DNA of 30,454 bases, taken from Gnetum montanum (Eukaryota; Streptophyta; Gnetopsida; Gnetales; Gnetaceae). Below the pieces are notes generated by a model. That model ran no database searches and was not told the origin of the DNA. It worked only from the letters and a program-made list of their open reading frames with translations. The first letter of the stretch is position 1. The number at the start of each line of letters is the position of its first letter. Both the position numbers and the translations under genes were made by a program. Shown here one piece after another: positions 20,374 through 29,940 of the stretch. The stretch is taken from positions 8,509 through 38,962 of the forward strand of contig MNCI01009276.1 in NCBI GenBank assembly GCA_015680685.1. Direction: 5' to 3'.

Positions 20374-21168
20374 ATGGAGGAACCATTATTAAATTTTCAA
20401 GTAGAACTTGTCACTCTGATTCCTTCTCCTATACAAGAGGAGGAGATTAGTCAAGTAGATATCAACCATTATATGTTTCAATTCCTCCATTAGCATATGG
20501 AGAATAACTCTAGCTTGCCATTAATACAAGATGTTTCTGGGAGTGGTTGCATTGGCAAGTGATCTATGGAAAGGAAGCTTATGAAGTATTTTTCTAGGTT
20601 GAGTTCCCCTATCTTCTAGGATGAGGAGAATCCTATTGTTGTCATTGAGTGACTTGAGGAGGTTCTTAAGATCTTCAAGTTGATTGGTTGCACTCCTAAA
20701 AAACAAACTCATTTGACAACTTACTAGTTTTATGAGGCTACTAGATGTAGATGAATTGCTTAGAAAAAGGATCATCACTATGAAGAGTGTGATATTCAGT
20801 GAAGTGATTTTCTCAATGTTTTCAATGGCTATTACATTCCTTTTGAGTTTGTAAAGGTGAAGATTGAGAAGTTATACCATCTCTACTAGGGAAATTGAAT
20901 TATGACTGCGTGAAATTGTAAGTTCTCAGAGTTGAGCATGTATGTACCTTACGTTCATTTGGATGAGAAGTCTAGGGCTAGTTGTTTTGTTCATGGTCTC
21001 AGTGCATCCATTAAGGATCATTTTCTTTCTCTACAGATTTAGACATACAAGGATGATTGAGTTCATATGTTAGATCTTGAGTATAGTTAGTTAGTTATGA
21101 GAATGAAATGTGATTGATCTTAGAAGAGAAGTTATACCTCTTTTGTAAAGTCTAGTGGATCAGTGTCT
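20374..21168 (+). pseudogene. Tekay/Del-like gag, one frame, many stops
   Basis: From ATG 20374 a single frame runs about 265 codons with about 17 stops and no frame change. The gag core is recognisable: DEENPIVVIE*LEEVLKIF, ATRCR*IA*KKD, then DFLNVFNGYYIPFEFVKVK (family: 'F...Y.P...R..K...F..L'), and SELSMYVPYVHLDEKSRASC followed by FVHGLSASIKDHF. No zinc knuckle is visible downstream, where the frame breaks up after 21168. Gag would form the capsid and bind RNA. Confidence 0.75.
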
Positions 21169-21239
21169 TGATTAAGGGCTTGTTGGTATCTTCATTAGTG
21201 GTTATGTGCTTACTATGGACCAAGTATGCAAGACTATAC

Positions 21240-22740
21240 CTAGTGTAATGTAGAATACCAATTGTTTTAGTAATATTCACATCATGAACCTAGGGGATTA
21301 TGATGTTATCTTGGAAATGGATTGCCTATCTTGCTATTAGAGTAGCTTGGATTGTTGTTGCAAGATACTTTTCTTAGTGACAGATGATGATGCATACTTG
21401 ACTGCATAAGGTCAAGTTGGGTCTTGTGCCTTTAAGATCTTTTTACCATTTGTTGAGGAAGGGTTATTATTATTTTACTATCTCTATAAATGATCATTCT
21501 TTGTTGTCAAAGATTAATTGGATCCATGTTGCTCATGAGTTTCCTGATGTTTTTCATTCTAAGTTACTTATTATTTAGCTTCAAGAGTTGCTTGGCAAGG
21601 GCTTGATTCATCCTAGTGTGTCTTCTTAGGGTGCTTCTATCATCTTTGTAAAGAAGAATGATGGTAGGATGAGGTTATGCTTTGATTACTGATAGCTAAA
21701 GTATGTGATAGTGAAGAATAAGTATCCTTTATTGTGCATAGATGATTTTTTTGATTAGTTAAGGAAAGCTCAAGTATTCTCTAAGGTTGATTTGAAGTCA
21801 TGGTATCATTAAGTTCACATCAAATCTTTAGAACACAATATAAAAATTATGAGTTCTTAGTTTTGCCATTTGGACTTACTAATATGCCTATAGTGTTTAT
21901 GCATCTTATGAACAATATCATGAGACCATACTTGGACTAGTTTGTTATTGTGTTTATTGATGACATTTTGATGTACTCTTCATTCAAAGAGTTACATGAG
22001 TAGCATCTAAAGATTGTTTTTGTAGATTCTTAGAGAGCATTAGTAGTTCATCCAATCTTCCAAGTGTTTGGCTTGGTGATATGATACTTAGTTTTTGGTA
22101 CATGTTGTTTTGGAGATTGGTATAGTAGTTTACCCTGCTACGATATTGGTTATTTAGGATTGGCATATTCCAAGGGATATTGGAGAGGTTCATAGTTTTG
22201 TAGGGCTAGTAGGTTATTATTAGAGATTTGTTGAAATTTTATCCTACATCATTTTTCCTTTTATAAAGTTTCAAAAGAATGCTGGTTCCTTGTGGGACCC
22301 TGGTTGTTAAGCTATATTTGATGAACTTAAGCATAGGCTAATCTTAGCTGCTATTTTGGTTTCACCTAATCTAGGTAAGTTATTTGACATTTGTATTAAG
22401 GTATCAGAAGAGGATTATGTGTGTGTCCTCATGTAAGAGGATATAGTAATACCCTATGTCTCATGATAGCTTTAGCCTCATAAGATGCACTACCCTACTC
22501 ATGACCTTGTGTTAGGAGTAGTGGTATTTTTCCAAAAGGTTTAGTATCACTACTTGTTCAAGGAGTAGTTGATGAATTGGATGAATCATAAGGGATTATA
22601 GTATTTTATGAATCATCCTTAATTAAATCTACATCAAAGGAGGGGAATTAAACTCTTGGTTGATTTTGATTTTATTGTCTAGTGTTAGATGGACAAAAGT
22701 AATGTTATTGCAAATGCCTTAAGCTATGTAGATGGTAAGA
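21240..22740 (+). pseudogene. Tekay/Del-like protease, RT and RNase H, heavily broken
   Basis: Protease: the downstream motif LGDYDVILEMDCLS (family LG.YDVILGMDWL) lies near 21290-21330; the DTG site is not readable. RT from about 21575: [54 protein letters not shown] and the catalytic FIDDILMYSS near 21955 (the family Y/F-x-DD box is intact). RNase H: GKLFDICIK, YVCVLM and MHYPTHDLVLGVVVFF (about 22480-22530), ending DKSNVIANALS near 22725. Frame changes occur near 21400, 21830 and 22060, and stops are frequent. Integrase should follow but does not. Confidence 0.8.
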
Positions 22741-22898
22741 TCCATAGTTTGGTGATCTAATTTGATGTGATAAATGAGATTCTTGTATAGTATTTGCATA
22801 ATTATTGGTGTAAGAAGCTTAGGTGTTCTAGTGTAGGGACACCTCTTCTGATCTTCTTATTTTTTCCTACATGTATGTTTTACAGATTTCAGGCTTTG
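22741..22898. other. Junction between truncated Tekay-like pol and next LTR
   Basis: No domain is readable. The sequence after RNase H, where integrase should start, lacks the HHCC motif. The change point marks a deletion or an insertion of the next element. Confidence 0.4.
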
Positions 22899-23757
22899 TA
22901 GAGATATCTTAGAGGTTTGGAGATGTCTTGTCTAGGATCTAGGACTTCAAAAGAGATGTTTGAAGCATGCAAGAGATGTATTTGCTAAGAATTGAGTCTT
23001 TGGAGGAGATGTCTCCCAAATAGAGGAGAGATCTCATGGGAAGATGTCTCTACTAGGAGGAGATATCTTCCCCATGAAGGAGATGTCTTTCACACTTAGG
23101 AGACGTTTCTTTCAAAAGTTGTAATTTTTCTAGAGATGATGCAAGTAGGCTAGATACAACTTGTATGGTCTGGAAAATCTCTAGAATTAACCATTCCAAG
23201 TTGGAAAATAATCAGGAGAAGGTGGAAAAAGATAGAAATAGCATGGAAACTCCAAGTTGAGCTTGTGAAAGGTTTCCTGAGGTTTTTGTCTTGTTTTAAT
23301 AAATATGTTGGTGTTCCATGCTTGTATCATGGAGATAGAGAGAGAAGATGTTATGTAAGTTCTATGCTAAACTTGAGCAAGAGAGGAAGAGAGCACATTG
23401 AGTGAGTGCATTGAGGTTGTTGCTCCAAGGTTAATTATGTTGTGTATTGGCTTGTGTGTTCTAGTCTTGCTTATGAGTTAAGATCTTAGTTCCAGGTTGT
23501 GGAAGAAATTCTACATTAGTTGTATCTTACATTGAGAATAGTCATTATGTGGTTGTAGAGCCTCATGCTTTGCAACATTGTTTGAGTGCTTTGAGAGGTT
23601 TGGATGTTTTGTTGGTTTTTGAAATCTTGTTATAATATTCTATTTGAATAATTAAGGATAGCTAGTTTTCTTGTTTTGTAGTAAATTAATTATCTTCTCA
23701 TAATATATGGATTTAGTATTGGAAGGTGATTTTAATATTAGAGTAAACCTGCTCTAG
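22899..23757 (+). repeat. 5' LTR of the Reina-like element
   Basis: Placed between TG at about 22899 and the primer-like TTGGTAT at 23759-23765. The first 200 bases hold the AGATRTCT array (22903-23110). TTTAATAAATATG near 23297 is a possible TATA region, and the rest is G/T-rich. About 860 bases is plausible for the lineage. No second copy is present to confirm the ends. Confidence 0.45.
22903..23110 (+). promoter_or_regulatory. Array of AGATRTCT-type palindromic motifs in U3
   Basis: About nine copies of GAGATRTCT or one-base variants occur in 200 bases (near 22903, 22920, 22953, 22974, 23007, 23041, 23061, 23081 and 23101). Several are exact palindromes or nearly so (AGATATCT at 23061). 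Spacing is irregular, 17-33 bases. This looks like a cluster of protein-binding sites. Confidence 0.5.
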
Positions 23758-23820
23758 CTTGGTATTGCCGCTTAGTGTTGACTATTTCTTGAATTTGGTT
23801 AAGGATTTTGTTAATTTTAT

Positions 23821-24966
23821 ATGGCATCCAAAAAGAAACAACTTCAAGTCCTAAATAGAGACATGGAAAGCATGGAGTCCACCTTCTAGATGATGGTTGC
23901 TCGATTGGATGAAACTAGTGCAAAGGTAGATAGAAATGCTAGTCCTAGCCATATTTAGACATGCAAAGATGATCAACATGCATGTTTAGATGAAGAAGTT
24001 TCATAACTAGGTAGAGACAGAATGGATGATGAGGAAGAACAATATAGCTATAGGAGTGTAGGAACCTATCAACTAAGGATTCTAATGGAAAGAAATTCTA
24101 TTCCTTATATGAAAATTCCATGGGCTTCAATAGTGGTAACTACTTCTTCCCTTGGCAAGCTTAATGAGGAAGATGAAGCAAGGATTGCTAAAGCATTTAT
24201 AAATGCTGCTAGAATTCTATACATTGAGTTGAAGACTTTTAATGATGTAGATGATACTAATGCTTTTTCAAGTTGATTGAAGGAACTTAAGAAATACTTT
24301 GAGTTGGAAGAGGTACCAAATAACTTACAAATGCCTATTGCTGAATCCAAATTAGAAGGTATGGCCTCTCCTTGGTGGGAAAACGAGTGTTAGGATTATG
24401 AAAGAAAAAATGGTTAGCCCATTAGATATTAGAATATGATTAAATATTAGATAAAAAGAAAATTTGAATAGGCTCATCAAAGACAAGAGAATATCATGAA
24501 GTTAAAATTCCTAAGGCAAGGTAACAAGGATGTTAAAGAATTCTACATTGAATTTTATGATCTATTCCATCAAGCTATGGTAAAATTGGAGGAATATGAA
24601 TAGGCTTCAATCTTTTTAGGAGGTCTCAAAATGATGTATCAATAGGAGTTATCTTTTCATAAGCCACTAACTCTTGATGAGACTTGTGATTTGGCATTCA
24701 AGATTAAAAATAAATTAACTGCATGCAGAAGCATGAGCAAACAAAATTCCAACAAGAAGGAGAAGGAATCCAAATTTGAGAAGGAATCCATGTCCAAATT
24801 TGAAAACAAGGATGATAGCCATGATAAGAAGATAGAAAGGGATGATGAAAATGACAAATCTAAGAAGGACCAAGGCAAGGAAGGCAAGGATCAAGGAAGC
24901 CAAGGGAAAATATATGTAAACTATGAAGGTAGAGGAAACATCAAGCCAAGCCCTTTAGAGAGGTAA
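23821..24966 (+). pseudogene. Reina-like gag, one frame, many stops
   Basis: From ATG 23821 the frame is continuous for 382 codons to 24966 with about ten stops and no frame change. The N-terminal third is polar. The gag core spans residues about 155-295: ELKKYFELEEVPNNLQMP, KLEGMASPWWENEC, IKRKFE, LKFLRQGNKDVKEFYIEF and LTLDETCDLAFKIKNKL; the order matches the retrotransposon gag domain of Reina-type elements (W-W pair, 'L.QG..SV..Y...F'). The end is very rich in Lys, Glu, Asp and Ser, with no zinc knuckle seen. Confidence 0.78.
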
Positions 24967-25044
24967 TCCTAATGCTCCTAAGATTGAGAAAGTTTTGAAT
25001 TAAATTCTTGTGCATTCATGGTGAATGTGAATCTAGAAGATCAT

Positions 25045-25480
25045 CTTGATAGAAAATTGTTATTTCATATTGGGGCTAGATGTTTAATTAATGGAAAATG
25101 AATTCATGTATTAATTAATGTTGGAGACCAAAAAATGTTATTTCTTCTAAGATAGTTGCAAGATTATGCTTGGTAACTAATTTTCATCCTAGATCTTATA
25201 AGGTGCATTGGTTGTCCAAAGATTTTTCTGAAGAGGTGAGGGAACAATATACTTTGAAATTTAAAATTGAAGGTTTTCATGATGTTGTTATTAGTGCCTA
25301 CACTGATCTCTTCCTCATGATGAAAATCACAAGGATAAGATATTCTTTCAAACTTGAGTTTAGGTATTTTCTAGTCTTTGGAAATACTAAGGCCTGGATA
25401 ACTCTAAAAAAACCTAGTGGTTATAGAGAAACTATGTGTTTTGAGTTATCATTTAGTATAAACTTCACAATATGATGTAC
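25045..25480 (+). pseudogene. Reina-like aspartic protease, broken
   Basis: VLINVGDQK near 25108 stands at the catalytic site (family VDxGSTHNF), with Asn in place of the Asp. After a frame change near 25135 it continues in another frame as FHPRSYKVHWLSKD and EQYTLKFKI, which are characteristic of Reina-type protease regions ('HPxPYxLxWL...V..Q..V.F.I'). The frame then loses similarity near 25320 and stops at 25473. No RT follows. Confidence 0.6.
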
Positions 25481-25489
25481 TGAGAGTTA

Positions 25490-26090
25490 AATAGCAAATT
25501 AACTTTTATGAAAAGATTCAGCTGTCTTTACTCTATTTTGTAAGTAAAAAAAAGTTCTTACTATATCAAAGCTACCGAGTCTATGTAGTCTAGATCATAT
25601 GTTGCTTATGAAAACTAGCCTTTCATCTAATGCCTACATGAAATTGCACAAAATCTATTGCCAATCTTCCTTAGAGAGAAAAATTCACAAGAAAATTAGA
25701 AATAGAGCAAGATTGAATGGATTTTGAAAAGAAAAATTATAGAATTGCATAAAATCTTAAATGTTGAAATGATGTCCTATTAACATGAGTAAACATTTTT
25801 AAAAACTAAAGCTATTTCAAATCAGTTGATAATACCAAAAATTGACAAATTCTTTAACTCAAACAAGAAATTTGAAATAAGGCTAACTTTCAACATGAGC
25901 AAACAATTTGAAAAACTAAAGGTGTTTTCAACTAGTTGATAAATACTAGAGATTGCTAAACATAGAGTTATTCAAGTGATTTAAACAATTTTAGGAACAA
26001 GATGCTAAGTACATTACTACCTTAACCACTAGCTAAGCAACTTTGATAAAGCAAGTAAATAAGAATTAACCACAATCGGTAACTGTTATG
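25490..26090 (-). repeat. Inverted copy of the element-4 leader/LTR sequence
   Basis: On the minus strand it follows the same order as 14260-15000 on the plus strand: TTGCTTAGCTAGTGGTTAAG, GTAATGTACTTAGCAT, GTTTACTCATG, CATTTAAGATTTTATGCA, GCTCTATTTCTAATTTTCTT. The match ends at about 25490, where the Reina-like remnant begins. Confidence 0.6.
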
Positions 26091-26530
26091 AGTTATGAGA
26101 GATTTTATAAGCTTGATTTATTATATTTGGTTTGGAGCCATTAAGCTTCTTTAAGGCTTATTTCAATGCTATTTTCACCTATAACTGATTTAGTTATGGA
26201 ATTCACTATTCTCATTGAAGTAGTTCCCATGCTGGTTTGAACTTTAATTATAATAATTTTACCCATGACATTAGTAACTATCATTAACATATTCAAAATT
26301 TCCACACCTCTTTATTTCATTTATGCAAATATAACTTGTTATATTATGGTAGCTCTATGCTTTAATGATGACTGTACGTTACTTTTAACAAGAGCTATTA
26401 GTTTCAGGCTTTGTTTGTTGCTTTTTTCTTTGTGCTATCACTAGTTGTAGAGCACTTTTTGAATTATTTCATAAAGCTATTTTGATTCATTCTATTGAAG
26501 AAATAATGTGAGAGAATGATTATAGGACCT
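26091..26530. other. Unassigned AT-rich sequence
   Basis: No gene or repeat was recognised. It may be the outer part of the minus-strand LTR to its left. Confidence 0.4.
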
Positions 26531-26750
26531 ATTCATAGAGCTAATATTTGGTTTTACATGCCACAACCTACTCCTCAATGAGCTAGATTAAAATGAAATG
26601 TTCACATGCATAATACGTAGTCCTTTGTTGGCTCAAGGAAAGCTCTAATGTGGCTTGTAGAATTGTTTCATATTGTCAATTTTTGGTTATACAAATTGCT
26701 AGTATATTGTTCTTCATAATTTTGATATGGTAGAGCTGAAAATAAGCTCA

Positions 26751-27317
26751 TTTGCAGAGTTGAATTTTGGCTTTATGAACTGGCTTTATGAGATGACTTG
26801 ATGTGATGCTAATGTGATAGGGGTTTTTCATAGAGTGAAAATTTAACTCTACGAACTGACTCTACAAGGAGGCTAATGTGGTGATGCTAACATGATAGGT
26901 GCTAAGTTGGCAGAGCTTACTCATAGAATAAAAATTTGGTTTTATGAACTCCATCTACAAGTTGACATGGTAGGTGCTAACATGAAATATGTTGATGTGG
27001 GAAAGCATGCTCATAGAATGGAAATTTGATTCTATGAACTAGCTCTACGAGTAAGTTGACATGATAAAAGATGATGTGGCTTGTAAAGTTTCTTCATAGA
27101 ACTGGATTTTGGTTCTATGAGCCTAAGCTAACTTGGGAGCTTACATGGTAGAGCTTCTTTGTAGAACTAGATTTAAGCTTTACAAACATCTTTCATGAGC
27201 TAACATGGTAGAGCAAAAAATGAGCTTGTTTGTGGAGTCAAATTGTAGCTTCATAAACTGGGTCAATGCGTTGACATAGTAGAATCATATCATAAAGAAT
27301 TTTTTTAGTTTTATGAG
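26751..27317. repeat. Degenerate tandem array whose units each contain a hairpin
   Basis: Eight units, spaced 60-96 bases, each hold a 9-10 base stem around a loop of about 9 bases. Stems are TCATAGAAT/ATTCTATGA (27011-27037, perfect) and TCATAGAAC/GTTCTATGA (27094-27120, perfect). Other units are at 26751, 26828, 26921, 27158, 27229 and 27291, with mostly paired stems. Linkers share GCTAACATGGTAG and TTGATGTGG words. Weaker copies extend to 26533 and 27450. No coding sequence is visible. Confidence 0.7.
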
Positions 27318-27449
27318 CTTCCTCTATGTGTTGATGTGGAAATGCACATTAAACTCTACTAATATGGTAGATGAAGTTGTTTGTTAGTTACAAACTTAAG
27401 AATCTTCATCTAGAGGTTGATGTGATGGGCAGTAACATGGTAGATGAAG

Positions 27450-27955
27450 CTTGTGCTTATAATTATATCTCAAAGGACCTTTCTACATTTGATCCTCAAC
27501 TTCTAAAGCTACTAACTAAAGAGCCACAAATATAGGTAACTTAAAAGTCTTTCCTTTGAAACTTGCTATAAGAATCTAAGTATAACGAGCATATAGAAAG
27601 ATAGCTTCATGACATTTTCCATTTATATTTCATTAATTATTTGCTGATTAACTCTTGGTAGAAAAACTTCTAAAATTTAACTTTATGAAAGGAGAATAAA
27701 TAAAATTCATTAAAAATACTAAGGCTTGTGCATCAAAATAACTTCTTTGATAAATAACTAGAAGTGAAACATCCTAAAAAAATTCATGTTACTAGCCATG
27801 AACAAAATTCTTTGTAATTTGGTGGCAAAATAAAGGAAGATACAATTGTCTTATTTTTCCCAAAAAATTTTGCATTATGGCCTTGTATGAATGAAATTCA
27901 AGGTAGTCTTTAATGTAAAAATTGAGATTTGTAGCTCCCAAATTATAGACCTTAT
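27450..27955. other. Unassigned AT-rich sequence between arrays
   Basis: No gene, clear repeat or regulatory motif was seen. Confidence 0.4.
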
Positions 27956-27959
27956 ATAT

Positions 27960-28080
27960 TCTAGCTTGTGGAGGCGAAGAAAATTCTTCATAAGTTGTAA
28001 ATGCCTTATCTTCTAGCTTGTGGAAGTTGCAAATTTCATGTATCCCAGCTTATGGAGATTGAAAATGCTTTGCAGACTAC
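27960..28080. repeat. Three diverged copies of a CTAGCTTGTGGAG unit
   Basis: TCTAGCTTGTGGAGG (27960), TCTAGCTTGTGGAAG (28012) and CCAGCTTATGGAGAT (28044) start three units spaced 52 and 32 bases. The first holds the dyad GAAGAA..TTCTTC. Nearby, TGGGCTTTAAGCCCA (28160-28174) is a 7-bp inverted repeat with one central base. Confidence 0.5.
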
Positions 28081-28179
28081 AAAATTTGGTATTTTCATCT
28101 TACATGCTTAGCATTGCAATTCCACATGTTGGCAACTTGTAGAGATAGCATACAGGATTTGGGCTTTAAGCCCACACGT

Positions 28180-28970
28180 TGAGCAATGTGTGAGGGTAGC
28201 ATGTGAAGGGGAAAAAATTAGCTAAATTTGCTCATATGCTATAAAAAGATGTCCTTAACATACCAAAATTTGTCAAAAATATATTAGTAATCATGATAGA
28301 ATTTATTAGCCAAAAATTAGGACCCAATAGCTTATTTAAATAAGAATTTGCTTCATTGAAAGGACTTCTAGGAAAATTTGCATTTAGACTAAACTTAAAC
28401 TTTTAGAGTAGTGTAGATATCCAAGAGTCAACAACCATTTTCTTCCCCAACACTAATCATTTAGAGCAAAGCACAGTTGTAGCAAACAAAGTTTGAGAGC
28501 ACATTGATTAGAGAAGAACAAGTGCAAATTATGTAACAAAATACACCCTACTATCAGCATTGGGCATCAAAGATATTTTCATGTTCTCGAGTTTTATAAC
28601 CTAAAATCTATATTTTTTAGAACCTTTGTTTTACAGTGCATTAATACAAAGTTGCAGTTTTCTTTGTTTTGCTACATTCATCATTCATTTCTGTATTTTC
28701 TCTCCTCGGATGTAGTGCTTAAATTACTATTGCACACATTTTTCATTTTTATTAACACATCGGTAATAGATCTTTAAGTTCTTGGATGATCGACAAGACC
28801 ATCTACGATGCTTCGAATACTTTTTTTGAGGCCTATGGATTCAATTATAAAACTATTTTGCACTAAAATTTTTGAGGTTCTAGCATTAAATTTTTTAGGT
28901 GCTACAATTTTCAAATGCTAGAAGGAGGGCCTTCCCTCAACTTCTTAGCTAAAAATCCAATTTTAATTTT
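28180..28970. other. Unassigned AT-rich sequence
   Basis: No gene or tandem array was recognised in about 800 bases. TCGACAAGACC..CTACGATGCTTCG near 28790-28818 is the only CpG-containing patch. Confidence 0.4.
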
Positions 28971-28978
28971 TCCATCAG

Positions 28979-29515
28979 TGTTGGGTTTTCTCAAAAAACC
29001 TAGCATGTGGCCAATAACCTAGAAATCATTGTTGGGTATTTCTCAAAATCCAACGTGTTGCCTATGATTAGTTTTGTTCCTTTTAATTTTTTTGTCAAGT
29101 GTTGGATTTTCCAAAAACCTAGTGTGTAACTTGTAACTAGTCTAGATGATTTAATTTTTTGAAATTTGTGTTGGGTTTTCTTAAGACCTAGTGTACAGCC
29201 TTCCATCAATTTTATCTTCGCCAAGTCCCAAAATTTAGTGCTAGGTCTCCATGAGGCCTAGCATGTGGCCTATAACTAGTATTATTTTTAGCAACCTTGC
29301 ATTGGTACTAGGTCTTCCTTAAGGTCCAACGTGTAACCTGCAAATATCTTGGCCATTTTTTAGTCTTTTCAAACTCTATTAGGTATTTATCAAGCCTAGT
29401 GTGTGAATTGCAACTTGCATATTTCTGTTGGGTGTTAATAAACTTGAGCATGTGTACTACAACATCCAAATTTCTGTCAGGTGTTTACAAAGCCTAGTGT
29501 GTGGCCTGTGACATA
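28979..29515. repeat. Degenerate tandem array of a TTGGGT...ACCTAGTGTGTGGCC unit
   Basis: About nine units begin near 28979, 29031, 29099, 29169, 29239, 29306, 29377, 29427 and 29475 (spacing 48-71). Each reads roughly TGTTGGGTNTTC.CAA.ACCTAGTGTGTGGCCTGTAACTAG. Many units carry a dyad, e.g. GCTAGG/CCTAGC (29240-29262) and GTTGG/CCAAC (29031-29054). It is non-coding. Confidence 0.7.
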
Positions 29516-29742
29516 TCCTAGCTATTTTTACATTAAATTGTTCAACTACAATGTGCAATGCTACCACCATTTCCTGCACTATTAAAATATAAAATTAGGT
29601 AACTCTCCTAATTCCAAATTCTGAATCAGATGCCAAATATTAATTTGAAATCATACACTAAAATGGAAAGAAATACATATCCTCCCCTTATGATAAAATC
29701 AACTTAATAGACTGATATGCATGCACTTTGACATAATTTATA

Positions 29743-29940
29743 GACATCGATGAGATAAGTGAGGAAGTTAGTTTAGATGAGAATTGGAAGGATCAGGATG
29801 AATTCGAGGCTGAGTAGGAGCCAGACATTTTTATCAGAAATCTCTTTCAATAGTTAGCTCTCCAAACAACTGTCTCTAGCCTTGCACCCTTGGTATCTCT
29901 AGTAGAATAGATCTCTCAATGTTCCATTGTATATTGATGA
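29743..29940 (+). pseudogene. Acidic reading-frame remnant before an LTR
   Basis: From GAC 29743 a frame of about 65 codons reads an acidic stretch (DIDEISEEVSLDENWKDQDE) and then a hydrophobic one (TTVSSLAPLVSLVE), with three TAG stops. There is no ATG at its start, and TTTATAG just before it could be a splice acceptor. Its place next to the U3 of an LTR suggests it is the tail of an element's last frame. No family was recognised. Confidence 0.3.

Larger units (their letters stand above)
18300..22760 (+). mobile_element. Tekay/Del-like chromovirus, truncated before integrase
   Basis: An LTR ending GGGTGTTATA at 20221, a tRNA-iMet-type primer site, gag, protease, RT and RNase H appear in the standard order. 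Integrase, chromodomain and 3' LTR are absent; the sequence passes into another LTR near 22900. The left boundary is a guess. Confidence 0.65.
22899..25480 (+). mobile_element. Reina-like chromovirus remnant (LTR, gag, protease)
   Basis: A LTR starting about TGTAGAGATATC (22899) and ending before TTGGTAT (about 23757) is followed by gag and the beginning of protease, then stops at about 25480. RT, RNase H, integrase and 3' LTR are missing. The gag and protease resemble the Reina/Galadriel branch. Confidence 0.6.

Noticed and set aside
24657-24903. Minus-strand hydrophobic or Ser-rich open stretches
   Set aside because: They are the opposite strand of the Lys/Glu-rich gag tail at 24691-24966.
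29000-29224. Minus-strand open stretch of 74 codons
   Set aside because: It is the translation of the tandem array; its internal repeats follow the DNA units.
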